Below, piece after piece: positions 24,014 through 32,051 of a stretch of DNA of 33,862 bases (the stretch's first letter is position 1; the number at the start of each line of letters is the position of its first letter). The notes beneath the pieces are model-generated. The model was not told the DNA's origin. It did no database searches and saw only the letters and a list, made by a program, of their open reading frames with translations. This stretch comes from CAIXQW01 sp046049675. Lineage in GTDB: Bacteria > Bacteroidota > Bacteroidia > Chitinophagales > Chitinophagaceae. Position numbers and translations under genes: made by a program. The DNA lies in assembly GCA_046049675.1 (NCBI GenBank), contig JBJORA010000100.1:1-33862 (forward strand), given 5' to 3'.

Positions 24014-24913
24014 ATGCGCAGAATATTTTATACCATATTATGCATCTGCCATGGTGTAACAAGTGTTGCACAAAATTTGGTGTGCCTACCCGACTGTAAA
24101 CAAATGCCGGGTTATGCGCAGCAACTTGGCTTTGCACCGGGCAGTGCTGCATTTAGCACATCAGTAAAAGGGCAAGTTGGTTTGTGTCTTGTAGACGTCA
24201 ATAATCCAACGCGTGTGTATCAGCATCCTTCTTGGAAACGCGAAGGTGCGCTTGGGCCTCTAGCCATTGACGAATTAGGCAATGTATACCTTGCGCCGGT
24301 ACCCAATATCAATGTACTTGATGCAGTGCGTGGCAATCAGTATCGCATTTATAAAGTAGATGCTATTACCCAAGAGATGAGTGTGTTTTATGAAAGCCCT
24401 ACAAAAAACGATAGCAGTTTTGCAAGCAGAAATGCTTATGGGTTTATGGGTTTGTACTACGATTGCAAAGACAAACTGCTTTATGCTTCAAGTGTACAAG
24501 GTAGCAGCATTAAAAAAGAAGCAGGCACCATCTATTGCATTGCTACATCGGGCAATAAAGGAAAACTTGTAAGCAGTATAGCAAATACAGATGCCATTGG
24601 TATTGGAGTGATTATGCTTGGCACATCAAAATATTTGCTCTATGGTCATGCAAGAACTTCTAAAGTAATGATGCGTAAAATAAGCACAGGTAGTAAAAGC
24701 TTTGGGCCTGCGCAAACCGCATTTAGTTTAGACGGCATTGGAAAAAACGGCGACGATGTTGCCAAAAAAATCAGATGTACAAATGCAATGCTCTTGGTGA
24801 CAGGTATACCCTTCTACTTTAACCTTACAGCGCCAACGCAAAGCCAGGAGGTAAAGTACGAATGTACTTATGATGCAGCGGCAAAAAAGTGGATTGTAAA
24901 ACTAGCGAGTTAG
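24014..24913 (+). CDS. Secreted beta-propeller-like protein
   Basis: The 299-aa protein starts at the ATG at 24014, three bases after the TAG of the amine-oxidase-like gene. An AGGAG sits in that junction, so translation is coupled. A signal peptide is followed by VCLPDCKQMPGYAQQLGF. Blade-like repeats then include GQVGLCLVDVNNPTRVYQ, GPLAIDELGNVYLAPVP, YRIYKVDAITQEMSVFYES, MGLYYDCKDKLLYASSVQG, GTIYCIATSGNKGKLV and YLLYGHARTSKVMMRKI. This is a non-enzymatic-looking beta-propeller, with two or more disulfides possible. Its conserved-looking blocks suggest a real family, but I cannot name it. The intimate pairing implies it works with the amine-oxidase-like protein, perhaps as partner or periplasmic scaffold. 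Its stop overlaps the convergent cytochrome peroxidase gene by four bases. Confidence 0.72.
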   Translation: MRRIFYTILCICHGVTSVAQNLVCLPDCKQMPGYAQQLGFAPGSAAFSTSVKGQVGLCLVDVNNPTRVYQHPSWKREGALGPLAIDELGNVYLAPVPNINVLDAVRGNQYRIYKVDAITQEMSVFYESPTKNDSSFASRNAYGFMGLYYDCKDKLLYASSVQGSSIKKEAGTIYCIATSGNKGKLVSSIANTDAIGIGVIMLGTSKYLLYGHARTSKVMMRKISTGSKSFGPAQTAFSLDGIGKNGDDVAKKIRCTNAMLLVTGIPFYFNLTAPTQSQEVKYECTYDAAAKKWIVKLAS

Positions 24914-25920
24914 TAAGTCCACGGGGAATTAAACCACGTATTAGTTAAGACAGTAGTATCTGTAAGCGAATATAAAAAAGCTATTATCTGTTCTTGCTCT
25001 AATGCACTAAGTGGTTTTTCTTTCAGCAAAGTTTTATTGTAGTGCTTCAACACATCTTGCAAGGTAGCAATACTACCATCGTGCATATAAGGGTCTGTTT
25101 GTGCACAGTTGCGTAAGGTGGGTATTCTAAATGAACCCATGGCGTATGATATTCCCTTGTCCAACTTTAGATCGTACATCCCTTTATCCTGTTGTTGCTT
25201 ATATTGCTTTTTTGAATAAAGTCGATTGTCTTCGTGTTGTGTATGCTTATAGCCTTCATTAAAGTCCTTTCCGCCGTGGCAATACTTGCAGTTTTTATTA
25301 AATAGCTGCATACCGATTATTGTATTAGAATCGATGACACTAGAATCGCCAGCCAAAAATTTATCGTAAGGTGAATTGTATGATACAATTGTGCTTTCGT
25401 ATGCCGCTATACTTTTTATTGCTGTCTGCCATAAATTTCTTTGCGGTTCAATAAGAGGCAATAAGTTTTTATACGGCTCCTTGCTAAACATCGAGTCCAG
25501 CACCGCTGTGGTAGAGGTATCCATCCCCATTTCTTGATGTTGCTGTCTAAACAATGGATCAAGCATTTGTTGCTCAAAACTAAGTTCGTAATAGCTAGCC
25601 CAACCCAGGCTTCGGTTGTTTACACTATTGATAAGTGTGGGTGTATTACGCATCTGCACATCGGCATATGCACCTAAGGCTCTGCGATAACCATCTGTAA
25701 AGTACAATTGCGGATTGTGGCAAGAGGCACAACTTTTTGTACCATTACTACTCAGTCGCTTGTCAAAAAAAAGATAGCGGCCCATCTGCTGTGCTGCAGT
25801 AATCTTTGTGTCCTCTTCTGGCAACCACGACGCTGCAGTGGTTACAAGCATTGCCAAGAACACAATTGCAAGCTTTAATATTTTTTTTGGTGCTGCGATA
25901 TGCAATAAATTGTATTGCAA
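24910..25920 (-). CDS. MauG/CcpA-type di-heme cytochrome c peroxidase
   Basis: The 336-aa frame has two CxxCH heme c sites: CASCH (C64, C67, H68) and CKYCH (C211, C214, H215). It also has MHDGS (M279-H280) towards the C-terminus and a Trp between the hemes (W107), matching the di-heme CCP/MauG family. These periplasmic enzymes reduce H2O2 or, as MauG and MbnH do, use peroxide to oxidise residues of a partner protein. No ATG precedes the signal anchor KKILKLAIVFLAMLVTTAA; the start must be a TTG, either 25918-25920 or about 15 bases inside (near 25905). An (A)8 run lies in this 5' end. The gene is tail-to-tail with the amine-oxidase-like operon, overlapping by four bases, so they share a locus but not a transcript. 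Confidence 0.9.
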   Translation of the reverse strand: MQYNLLHIAAPKKILKLAIVFLAMLVTTAASWLPEEDTKITAAQQMGRYLFFDKRLSSNGTKSCASCHNPQLYFTDGYRRALGAYADVQMRNTPTLINSVNNRSLGWASYYELSFEQQMLDPLFRQQHQEMGMDTSTTAVLDSMFSKEPYKNLLPLIEPQRNLWQTAIKSIAAYESTIVSYNSPYDKFLAGDSSVIDSNTIIGMQLFNKNCKYCHGGKDFNEGYKHTQHEDNRLYSKKQYKQQQDKGMYDLKLDKGISYAMGSFRIPTLRNCAQTDPYMHDGSIATLQDVLKHYNKTLLKEKPLSALEQEQIIAFLYSLTDTTVLTNTWFNSPWTY

Positions 25921-25983
25921 AGTAGGGAATATGTGTGGAGTGATTTGCCAAAGGTTTGTAAAAGCTAGAGGCCTTTAAAATAC

Positions 25984-26008
25984 AAAAGCGACCAATATGG
26001 CCGCTTTT
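25984..26008 (-). terminator. Rho-independent terminator of the DUF4397 gene
   Basis: On the minus strand AAAAGCGGCC and GGTCGCTTTT form a 10-bp stem with one mismatch around loop ATATT, followed by TTTTGTATTTT. It lies 23 bases after the DUF4397 stop. The stem is flanked by A and T runs, so it may also work weakly in the other direction. Confidence 0.7.
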
Positions 26009-26030
26009 AGAAAATTGTTTGAATTACTTA

Positions 26031-26699
26031 TTAGTTGTTCTCAATGATAGAAACATTCAATGTGCCGTTGCTGATCAAGCCACGCGCATACACAGTGTAG
26101 ATTTTACCTGCAGTAAACGTTACATTGCCTACTGATAAAGCTACATTGTTTGTGCCAGCCGCACGCGCCTCTAAAGGTACTGTGCCTGCTGCCACTGGAG
26201 AGAAAGCAGAGTTACCTTTAAATGCTACATTCGGGAACAATACATTACCACCTGTAACAGCCACGTCTACCGCTGGAGCATCTGGGCTTAAGTGTACAAA
26301 ACGTACATGAGCCTTACCTGCTGCTGGTGCTGTTAAATCGTCAGTGATTAGAATTGGCTCAATATTCGCAAGCTTGTTGCCAGCAAATAAAGTGTAGCTC
26401 ATATCTTTTGTAAAAGGTACATCTTTGTTTATCACACTGTTCGTTGTACCGGCAGCATTTACTTTGATGTTTCGTGTGCCTTCGTTTACGCTTAAGTAAG
26501 CAGTATTTTGAAGGAAGTTTAATGCAGCAGTATTTTGCTTTGCATTATCTACTAACAAATCTACACCTGGCGCATCTGGGCTTGCGTGCACTACCATTAC
26601 CTTTGCTTTGCCAGGCACTACCACTTCTTCTTTTTCACAACTAGTCATTGTAGTTGCTACTGTTGCTGCTACTAGCAGACTCATTAATACTTTTCTCAT
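26031..26699 (-). CDS. DUF4397 domain lipoprotein
   Basis: The 222-aa protein has a lipoprotein signal peptide with the lipobox cysteine C21 (TMTSC). The mature part carries two DUF4397-type units: MVVHASPDAPGVDLLVDN from about residue 36 and VRFVHLSPDAPAVDVAVTGG from about residue 132. The repeated VH-SPDAP-VD words identify the family (PF14344). Each is a beta-sandwich module, cell-surface or outer-membrane in location, of unknown function. Its coding sequence is clean and contains many GCA/GTA/ACT codons typical of well-expressed genes, and it has the best promoter and terminator in the window. This fits an abundant envelope protein. It is a single-gene transcription unit. Confidence 0.92.
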   Translation of the reverse strand: MRKVLMSLLVAATVATTMTSCEKEEVVVPGKAKVMVVHASPDAPGVDLLVDNAKQNTAALNFLQNTAYLSVNEGTRNIKVNAAGTTNSVINKDVPFTKDMSYTLFAGNKLANIEPILITDDLTAPAAGKAHVRFVHLSPDAPAVDVAVTGGNVLFPNVAFKGNSAFSPVAAGTVPLEARAAGTNNVALSVGNVTFTAGKIYTVYARGLISNGTLNVSIIENN

Positions 26700-26727
26700 A
26701 ACTTTTTATTTTCTATTTGTATGAGGG

Positions 26728-26758
26728 CAAAAGTACATGGGCACAGCTTGCGCGCCAA
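26728..26758 (-). promoter_or_regulatory. Bacteroidota-type promoter of the DUF4397 gene
   Basis: On the minus strand TTGG (26755-26758) is followed after 20 bases by TACTTTTG (26728-26735), which matches the -33 TTG and -7 TAnnTTTG elements recognised by the Bacteroidota primary sigma factor. The -7 box is 28 bases upstream of the ATG. Confidence 0.65.
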
Positions 26759-26960
26759 TCTAGTATTACTATGCTACATAAGACAAAGTTGCTAGGGTAA
26801 GTGCAAAGCATTCTATATAAAACTACGTTAGTGTATGTTAGCGCCTAGCTTATGTTAGTAGGCTATGCGTAATATGCTGTTTATACTAACATTTCATAGG
26901 TATTATGTCTTTGTGTGCGCAGGTCAATCTATACTTGAGAAAATTATCAAGGTTTGAAAA

Positions 26961-29900
26961 CTATCTTGCTAGCCAAACATCGCCTTGTATTAGATATCTT
27001 TTGCCATCTTCAAGACAAGTATATTTATAATAGTAGAAGTACATACCGCCTTCTGCATTTTCGCCCATGATTTTGCCATTCCATTTTTCGCCGTAAATCG
27101 CAGTACTAAATACTCTATTTCCCCAACGGTCAAAAACTTCAAATGATTCCAAATCAAGGTTAAGTTCGCTGCTATTCATTACACCGAACTCGTCGTTTAG
27201 CAAGTCATCATTTGGTGTAAATGCATTCGGTAGTATTGCAATGCCGCAGCAATTAAGACTATCAAGAATTTGCACGGTTGTAGTAGCCGCACAACCCTTA
27301 GCGTCTGTTGCAACGGCGGTGTACGTGCCTTCCGATAAATTGATAGCAACAGAATCATATTGCACAGGCTCGGTGCTCCAACTTACACTTATTGGCGCAT
27401 TACCTGTTCCCATAAATTGTACAATGGCTGAACCGTAAGATCCTGGTCCTGTGCAGCTTGAAATATGTATTGCCTGTGTACTTAGTTGCAATGGCGTTGC
27501 CGTAAGGCCTATTGTAATTGCTGTGTCTTTGGTACAAGCATTTTTGTCTGTAACAATTAAAGTATAAGTGCCTGTTGATAAGTTGCTAAAGTCGCCTGTA
27601 GTATTAGTAGCGCCTAAAGGTAAAAGTTGGAATGTATACGTTGCAACACCACCAAGTGCAGCACTTATGATAGCACCATTCGTGTAGCCCTCACAGGTAA
27701 CACTCTGAATATCTAATTGACTAAACAATAGTGGGCTTTGTTGTTCTACCCTAACGACAGAATCTAAAGCGCAACCCAAACTGTCCGTAATTGTTACGGT
27801 ATACAAACCTGCAGCAACGCCCTGAAAATATCCGCTATCGAGATTATTAGCAATACCCTGTAAACTAAACGAATACGGCGCATACCCGCCTGTGGTTGTT
27901 ACATACACCGTACCAGTATTTGTACCGTTACATGTTGCAGGTGTACTACTGATACCATAAAAGCCAAAAACACCAACGTATGGAAGATCAACTTCAGTAC
28001 TTGTACTACAGCCATTAGCATCTACGGCAACAATGGTATAGTAACCTGCTTTTATATTGGTAAGCAAGAGAGAATCTGCAGTAGCCGTAACAACATAGGA
28101 GCTATTATTTGCATTGATATTGTACGTATAATGCACAGCAGTATTTAACTGTGTACCTCCTTGCACATACATCTTAATTTCGCCTGAACTATCATGCGTA
28201 CAAGTTGGCGGTCTTACAGCAAAGCCATTAAAAGTAAGCGGCGGCGCAATAGAAGGCAATGCTAGCGTACTGCTTATGGTGCAGTTATTAGCATCTTTAG
28301 CTGTAACAGTATAGCTTGCGTTTGTTAGCATAGTAAAGCATTGTGCCGAAGTAAACAATCCACTATTTAGCGCATAGGTATAAGGCGCAACACCGCCAGT
28401 AGCTGTATCGCAAATGCTACCATCATTGCCTCCTGCACAAGTAACAATTGTAGAGCTAAGTGTATGCTGCAATGCTGTAGGTTCAGCAATACTAAAGCTA
28501 TCTGAAGTTGTGCATCCCAAGGCGTCCGTTACTAATATAGTGTAACTACCTAGTGGCAGTGTTGTAAAGCTGGTAGCGTTACCTATATTAAATGAGCCCG
28601 GCTGAATTATAGTATTAAATAATGGTAAACCTCCCGTAATGCTAATTTGTACTTTGCCTGTACTATCACCGTGACACAAAACGTCTTGGTGTGTAAGCGA
28701 AGCAATAAATAAAGAATCTGGTTGCGTAACAATAGTAATTACAGTATCTCTACAGCCAAACGAATCTTGTACAACCGTTGTGTATGAGCTTGGCGTTATA
28801 TTGCTAAAGATATGTGTTGAATCAAACGCTCCCGCATTAAAACTGTATAAATAAGGTGCGCTTGTGCCAATTCCATTAACTGTTAATGTCGTGCTTTGTC
28901 CGTAGCATACTATTGGCGGGAACTGTACAATTTGTGCAAGTGTATCTGGCACTGTAGCAGCCACTAAAATGCCACTCGTGCAATTGTCTAAAAATTGATT
29001 GGTACCTGTAATGGTTTGGCTATACAAGGTAGTACTTACACTTACACTACATCCTGGTGCAAAATTTGGCAAGAGATGATCTGGTATGACTACACTTTGA
29101 CCGGGTGCAAGTAAATTATAAAGTGTGTAACTAATTGTGTAGGTGCCAACAATACAAGGACCGGTAAACGCAAGTTCAATTTTAGAAACATCCACGCCAG
29201 ATAAATTTTGTACTGTCAGAGTTGGATCGTTTTTGCATCCAAAACTTAGAGTAACGTATTCGCATGCAGGGCAAGCTGCCATGCCACTAGCCACAACGGC
29301 TGTTGTGCATTTGGTGCTCGTTACAATTGGCAAGTGTGTGCCAAAATCTGTGCGGGTAGCTACATAGCTAAATGTATTAAACACGGTATCGCCTGGCGAT
29401 CCATTATGTGCCATTTTATTTGTATAAAAAGAAATCCTATCTAGAGGTTGTAAAGTAAAATTACTAGCAGCGTTTAGCATTATGCTGCCATTAGCCAAAC
29501 CACCTGTGGCGCTTGCAGCACCTGCACATGATAGTGAGAAATTTGTTGCGCCTATTGGCGTTACATTGCCAAACGGAATTGTGTCTAAATTGGCAGGATT
29601 AAGATGTGTATAATTTGCTGCATTAGTCCATACTGGCGAAATTGATACTGGTGATGTTGCATTGAGGCCATAGTTGATACAATCGAAGTCGGAGCCTCTA
29701 ATTGCGTAGCTACATTCGCTGTGCTGAATATCTTGCATTGTACCATTAGCTAGCTTTGGTTCTGAATTAAACAGACTTAAGTTGGTAAGGGGTACATTGC
29801 CAGTATTGATAAGCTCACCCATAAACTGTAATCCAGTGCTTGTGTCGTTGATAATATTGCGCTCTGAGTAAAACGTATTGTCGAAGCACTTTGATTTTGT

Positions 29901-31808
29901 GCTCGCATAAATTTGTGCATTAATTGCAACGATTACTTGAATGTCTTGTAAATAACTTTGAATCGCGCCGTCGCTAGAATGCACGTAAGCCTTAAGATTG
30001 TAGATGCCTGGTGGGGTGCCAAACAGCACTCGTATAGAGTAGTAAAAACCAGAATGCCAAACAACCTGGCCACCACAAATGCTTGCTGGATAAATGGAAT
30101 CAATATAGAGCCAATTATTGGTAGTACTTGTTGTATATGGCTGTAGCAGGGTACCTTGCTGCACAAAATAACTGGAGAAAGAGCCGAATGGATGCGTTTG
30201 TAGTGCCAAATGTTGATCAGGCTGTGGCAATTTCTTTTCTCCTACACCTGCAGCCACTTCGAATGTCCAGTTACTTGGCGCTTCTATCGCTATTCTACGA
30301 TATTCCAGACTTTGCAGCCAGCTAGGCAGACCATTCGCCGTAAGTCTAAAAATACACGGCACTACTGCACCTGGATTTGCAATTACGGTTGTTATATTAA
30401 TGTCTGTGCCAACAATAAATCTATTAAATGCGTTTTGATAACACCAGAAAGTATAATGCAGAACTGTGTCGATTGCGATGATATTACCTGAGGAATCAAA
30501 TATTGCAGTCTTATATTGTGCCTGAGTACCTTGAACAATTCCACTATCATATGTGCTTGCAATAAAAAATATATAGTTATAATTTTTGATGATATCAGTA
30601 ACTCGAACTTTTATTTCGATTTCGGTTGGACCGCAATTATACATGCTGCTTAGGCTTAAACTAGTTGAAGCAAAGATGCCTGAGAGAGAACTACAGTTTG
30701 TACTAACTGGCGTTACAGTATAACTTGCACCAAACAAAGTAGCAGGAATACTGAGGTCTGTAGCATTCATTTGAATTGGCATTGTCATCACTAGATCGTG
30801 AAAGCCAAAAGATGTTGTATCAGTTCTTGTAAATTCGTACTTGTCGCTTTCCAAACAAACAGCAGCAGCTAGACACTTGTAGGCAGGATCGCAGTTGCAC
30901 TTTTTCTTACAATTTTTCACTAAACAGTCGTAGGTTACTAGATGCGTATCAATTTGTCCGCACGCATATGTAATATAGGTAAACAAGAATTGTGTATTGC
31001 CTATTGGGAAAGTATTTGGAAAATAAGCACAGTAACTTATGTTGTTGAATTGCCCTGCAAATGTGTGGCTTAATGCTGTACTTACAGTATTGCCATTTAC
31101 CTTAAATCCTAATAAAGTAGTCCCCAAAGGTGCTACTACAGAAATTTTCGCACTATCAATAAATGCGCCTGCGAAATGTTGAACATCTAGCATGCCGAGG
31201 CAAATGCTGTCGCCTCGACAGGTATATGATCCAGTAATCAAACTAGGCAAATTTACTGCCACCAACTTAGTTACGCCTACTTGCTGGCTAATAGCAATAC
31301 TGTCTGTAGAACCATTTTGCTGCCAAGTCATTAGCACAGTGCCTGCGGTATCGCTGTAATATCTTGCTTGCAATTGATACCAAATAGTATCACCATTGCA
31401 CAAGCCAATAGTAGGTATTGAAGTTAAAAAGTTTGCCGATGCTAAGGTATTATTGTACATTGGTAGCGCATTAGAAGTAATGGTATCTGCATTTTGCGTT
31501 GTACTATGCAGCCAAGGCGTCCAAATGACATCATTGTTCCATAGGTTACTCGCAATCATAGTAACGTCTTTTACCGCTGCCTGATTTGGATACTTTACAA
31601 TTAAAGTCAGCCGCACACTTTGTGGCAAATTGCCATTGACATCTGTTGGAGGATTTGCAAGCGTAAGGTTGAAATACAAATTGGGAGAAGTGTAAACAAG
31701 ATTGTACTGCTGTGATAATATAGCAAGGTTTGCAGAAGGTATTGTTTGGGCATTGCTGATGCCGACGCCAAATAAATAAATAGCGAATACTAGTAGAAGT
31801 TTACGCAT
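26961..31808 (-). CDS. Giant secreted adhesin with SprB-like repeats and gliding-type T9SS C-terminal domain
   Basis: The 1615-aa protein has a signal peptide (ending SNAQ). An N-terminal beta-rich region of about 300 residues ends with a Cys-rich segment near residues 297-314 (NCKKKCNCDPAYKC). A long middle region of Ig/DUF11-like character follows. From about residue 955 to 1510 there are about seven SprB-like repeats, each with VxCxG...G near the start and YT..VTD..GC near the end (for example VLCHGDSTGKVQISITGG and GSYTILVTDALGC). The final ~95 residues (CCGIAILPNAFTPNDDLLNDEF ... FEVFDRWGNRVF ... GDVWLAR) are the gliding-motility-associated CHU_C domain (PF13585/TIGR04131) that routes cargo through T9SS. 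It should be a cell-surface adhesin or filament. It follows a similar gene upstream and is probably a tandem duplicate. Confidence 0.92.
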   Translation of the reverse strand: MRKLLLVFAIYLFGVGISNAQTIPSANLAILSQQYNLVYTSPNLYFNLTLANPPTDVNGNLPQSVRLTLIVKYPNQAAVKDVTMIASNLWNNDVIWTPWLHSTTQNADTITSNALPMYNNTLASANFLTSIPTIGLCNGDTIWYQLQARYYSDTAGTVLMTWQQNGSTDSIAISQQVGVTKLVAVNLPSLITGSYTCRGDSICLGMLDVQHFAGAFIDSAKISVVAPLGTTLLGFKVNGNTVSTALSHTFAGQFNNISYCAYFPNTFPIGNTQFLFTYITYACGQIDTHLVTYDCLVKNCKKKCNCDPAYKCLAAAVCLESDKYEFTRTDTTSFGFHDLVMTMPIQMNATDLSIPATLFGASYTVTPVSTNCSSLSGIFASTSLSLSSMYNCGPTEIEIKVRVTDIIKNYNYIFFIASTYDSGIVQGTQAQYKTAIFDSSGNIIAIDTVLHYTFWCYQNAFNRFIVGTDINITTVIANPGAVVPCIFRLTANGLPSWLQSLEYRRIAIEAPSNWTFEVAAGVGEKKLPQPDQHLALQTHPFGSFSSYFVQQGTLLQPYTTSTTNNWLYIDSIYPASICGGQVVWHSGFYYSIRVLFGTPPGIYNLKAYVHSSDGAIQSYLQDIQVIVAINAQIYASTKSKCFDNTFYSERNIINDTSTGLQFMGELINTGNVPLTNLSLFNSEPKLANGTMQDIQHSECSYAIRGSDFDCINYGLNATSPVSISPVWTNAANYTHLNPANLDTIPFGNVTPIGATNFSLSCAGAASATGGLANGSIMLNAASNFTLQPLDRISFYTNKMAHNGSPGDTVFNTFSYVATRTDFGTHLPIVTSTKCTTAVVASGMAACPACEYVTLSFGCKNDPTLTVQNLSGVDVSKIELAFTGPCIVGTYTISYTLYNLLAPGQSVVIPDHLLPNFAPGCSVSVSTTLYSQTITGTNQFLDNCTSGILVAATVPDTLAQIVQFPPIVCYGQSTTLTVNGIGTSAPYLYSFNAGAFDSTHIFSNITPSSYTTVVQDSFGCRDTVITIVTQPDSLFIASLTHQDVLCHGDSTGKVQISITGGLPLFNTIIQPGSFNIGNATSFTTLPLGSYTILVTDALGCTTSDSFSIAEPTALQHTLSSTIVTCAGGNDGSICDTATGGVAPYTYALNSGLFTSAQCFTMLTNASYTVTAKDANNCTISSTLALPSIAPPLTFNGFAVRPPTCTHDSSGEIKMYVQGGTQLNTAVHYTYNINANNSSYVVTATADSLLLTNIKAGYYTIVAVDANGCSTSTEVDLPYVGVFGFYGISSTPATCNGTNTGTVYVTTTGGYAPYSFSLQGIANNLDSGYFQGVAAGLYTVTITDSLGCALDSVVRVEQQSPLLFSQLDIQSVTCEGYTNGAIISAALGGVATYTFQLLPLGATNTTGDFSNLSTGTYTLIVTDKNACTKDTAITIGLTATPLQLSTQAIHISSCTGPGSYGSAIVQFMGTGNAPISVSWSTEPVQYDSVAINLSEGTYTAVATDAKGCAATTTVQILDSLNCCGIAILPNAFTPNDDLLNDEFGVMNSSELNLDLESFEVFDRWGNRVFSTAIYGEKWNGKIMGENAEGGMYFYYYKYTCLEDGKRYLIQGDVWLAR

Positions 31809-31861
31809 AGAAAATAAAGTTTTACAATATAAATTGTAAGAAAAAATTTCTAATTTGTAGT

Positions 31862-31947
31862 AGTGTCATATTTAAAAACGATAAGTAGTTGTTACAATGA
31901 CGTTGTGAAAGGTAGGTTCCTTTGCAGTGAACTTTAAATATGACACT
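31862..31947. repeat. Perfect 15-bp inverted repeat between the two adhesin genes
   Basis: AGTGTCATATTTAAA (31862-31876) and TTTAAATATGACACT (31933-31947) are exact reverse complements separated by 56 bases. The location, 54 bases upstream of the 1615-aa adhesin start and 105 bases downstream of the other adhesin stop, allows a terminator-like or cruciform structure, a regulatory site, or the ends of a miniature element. Confidence 0.6.
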
Positions 31948-32051
31948 TTGATTACATTTAAAATAATCGGTGGCTGTTGTAGCGATCTCCATTGGCAAAT
32001 TGTAGATGCTATGCGCTATGTCAAAGTAGATATGAGGTTGCCGCTTATTTT

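Noticed and set aside
29933..30491. Short frames on both strands inside the 1615-aa adhesin gene
   Set aside because: Shadows of the adhesin reading frame; the adhesin frame is continuous with recognisable repeats and sorting domain.
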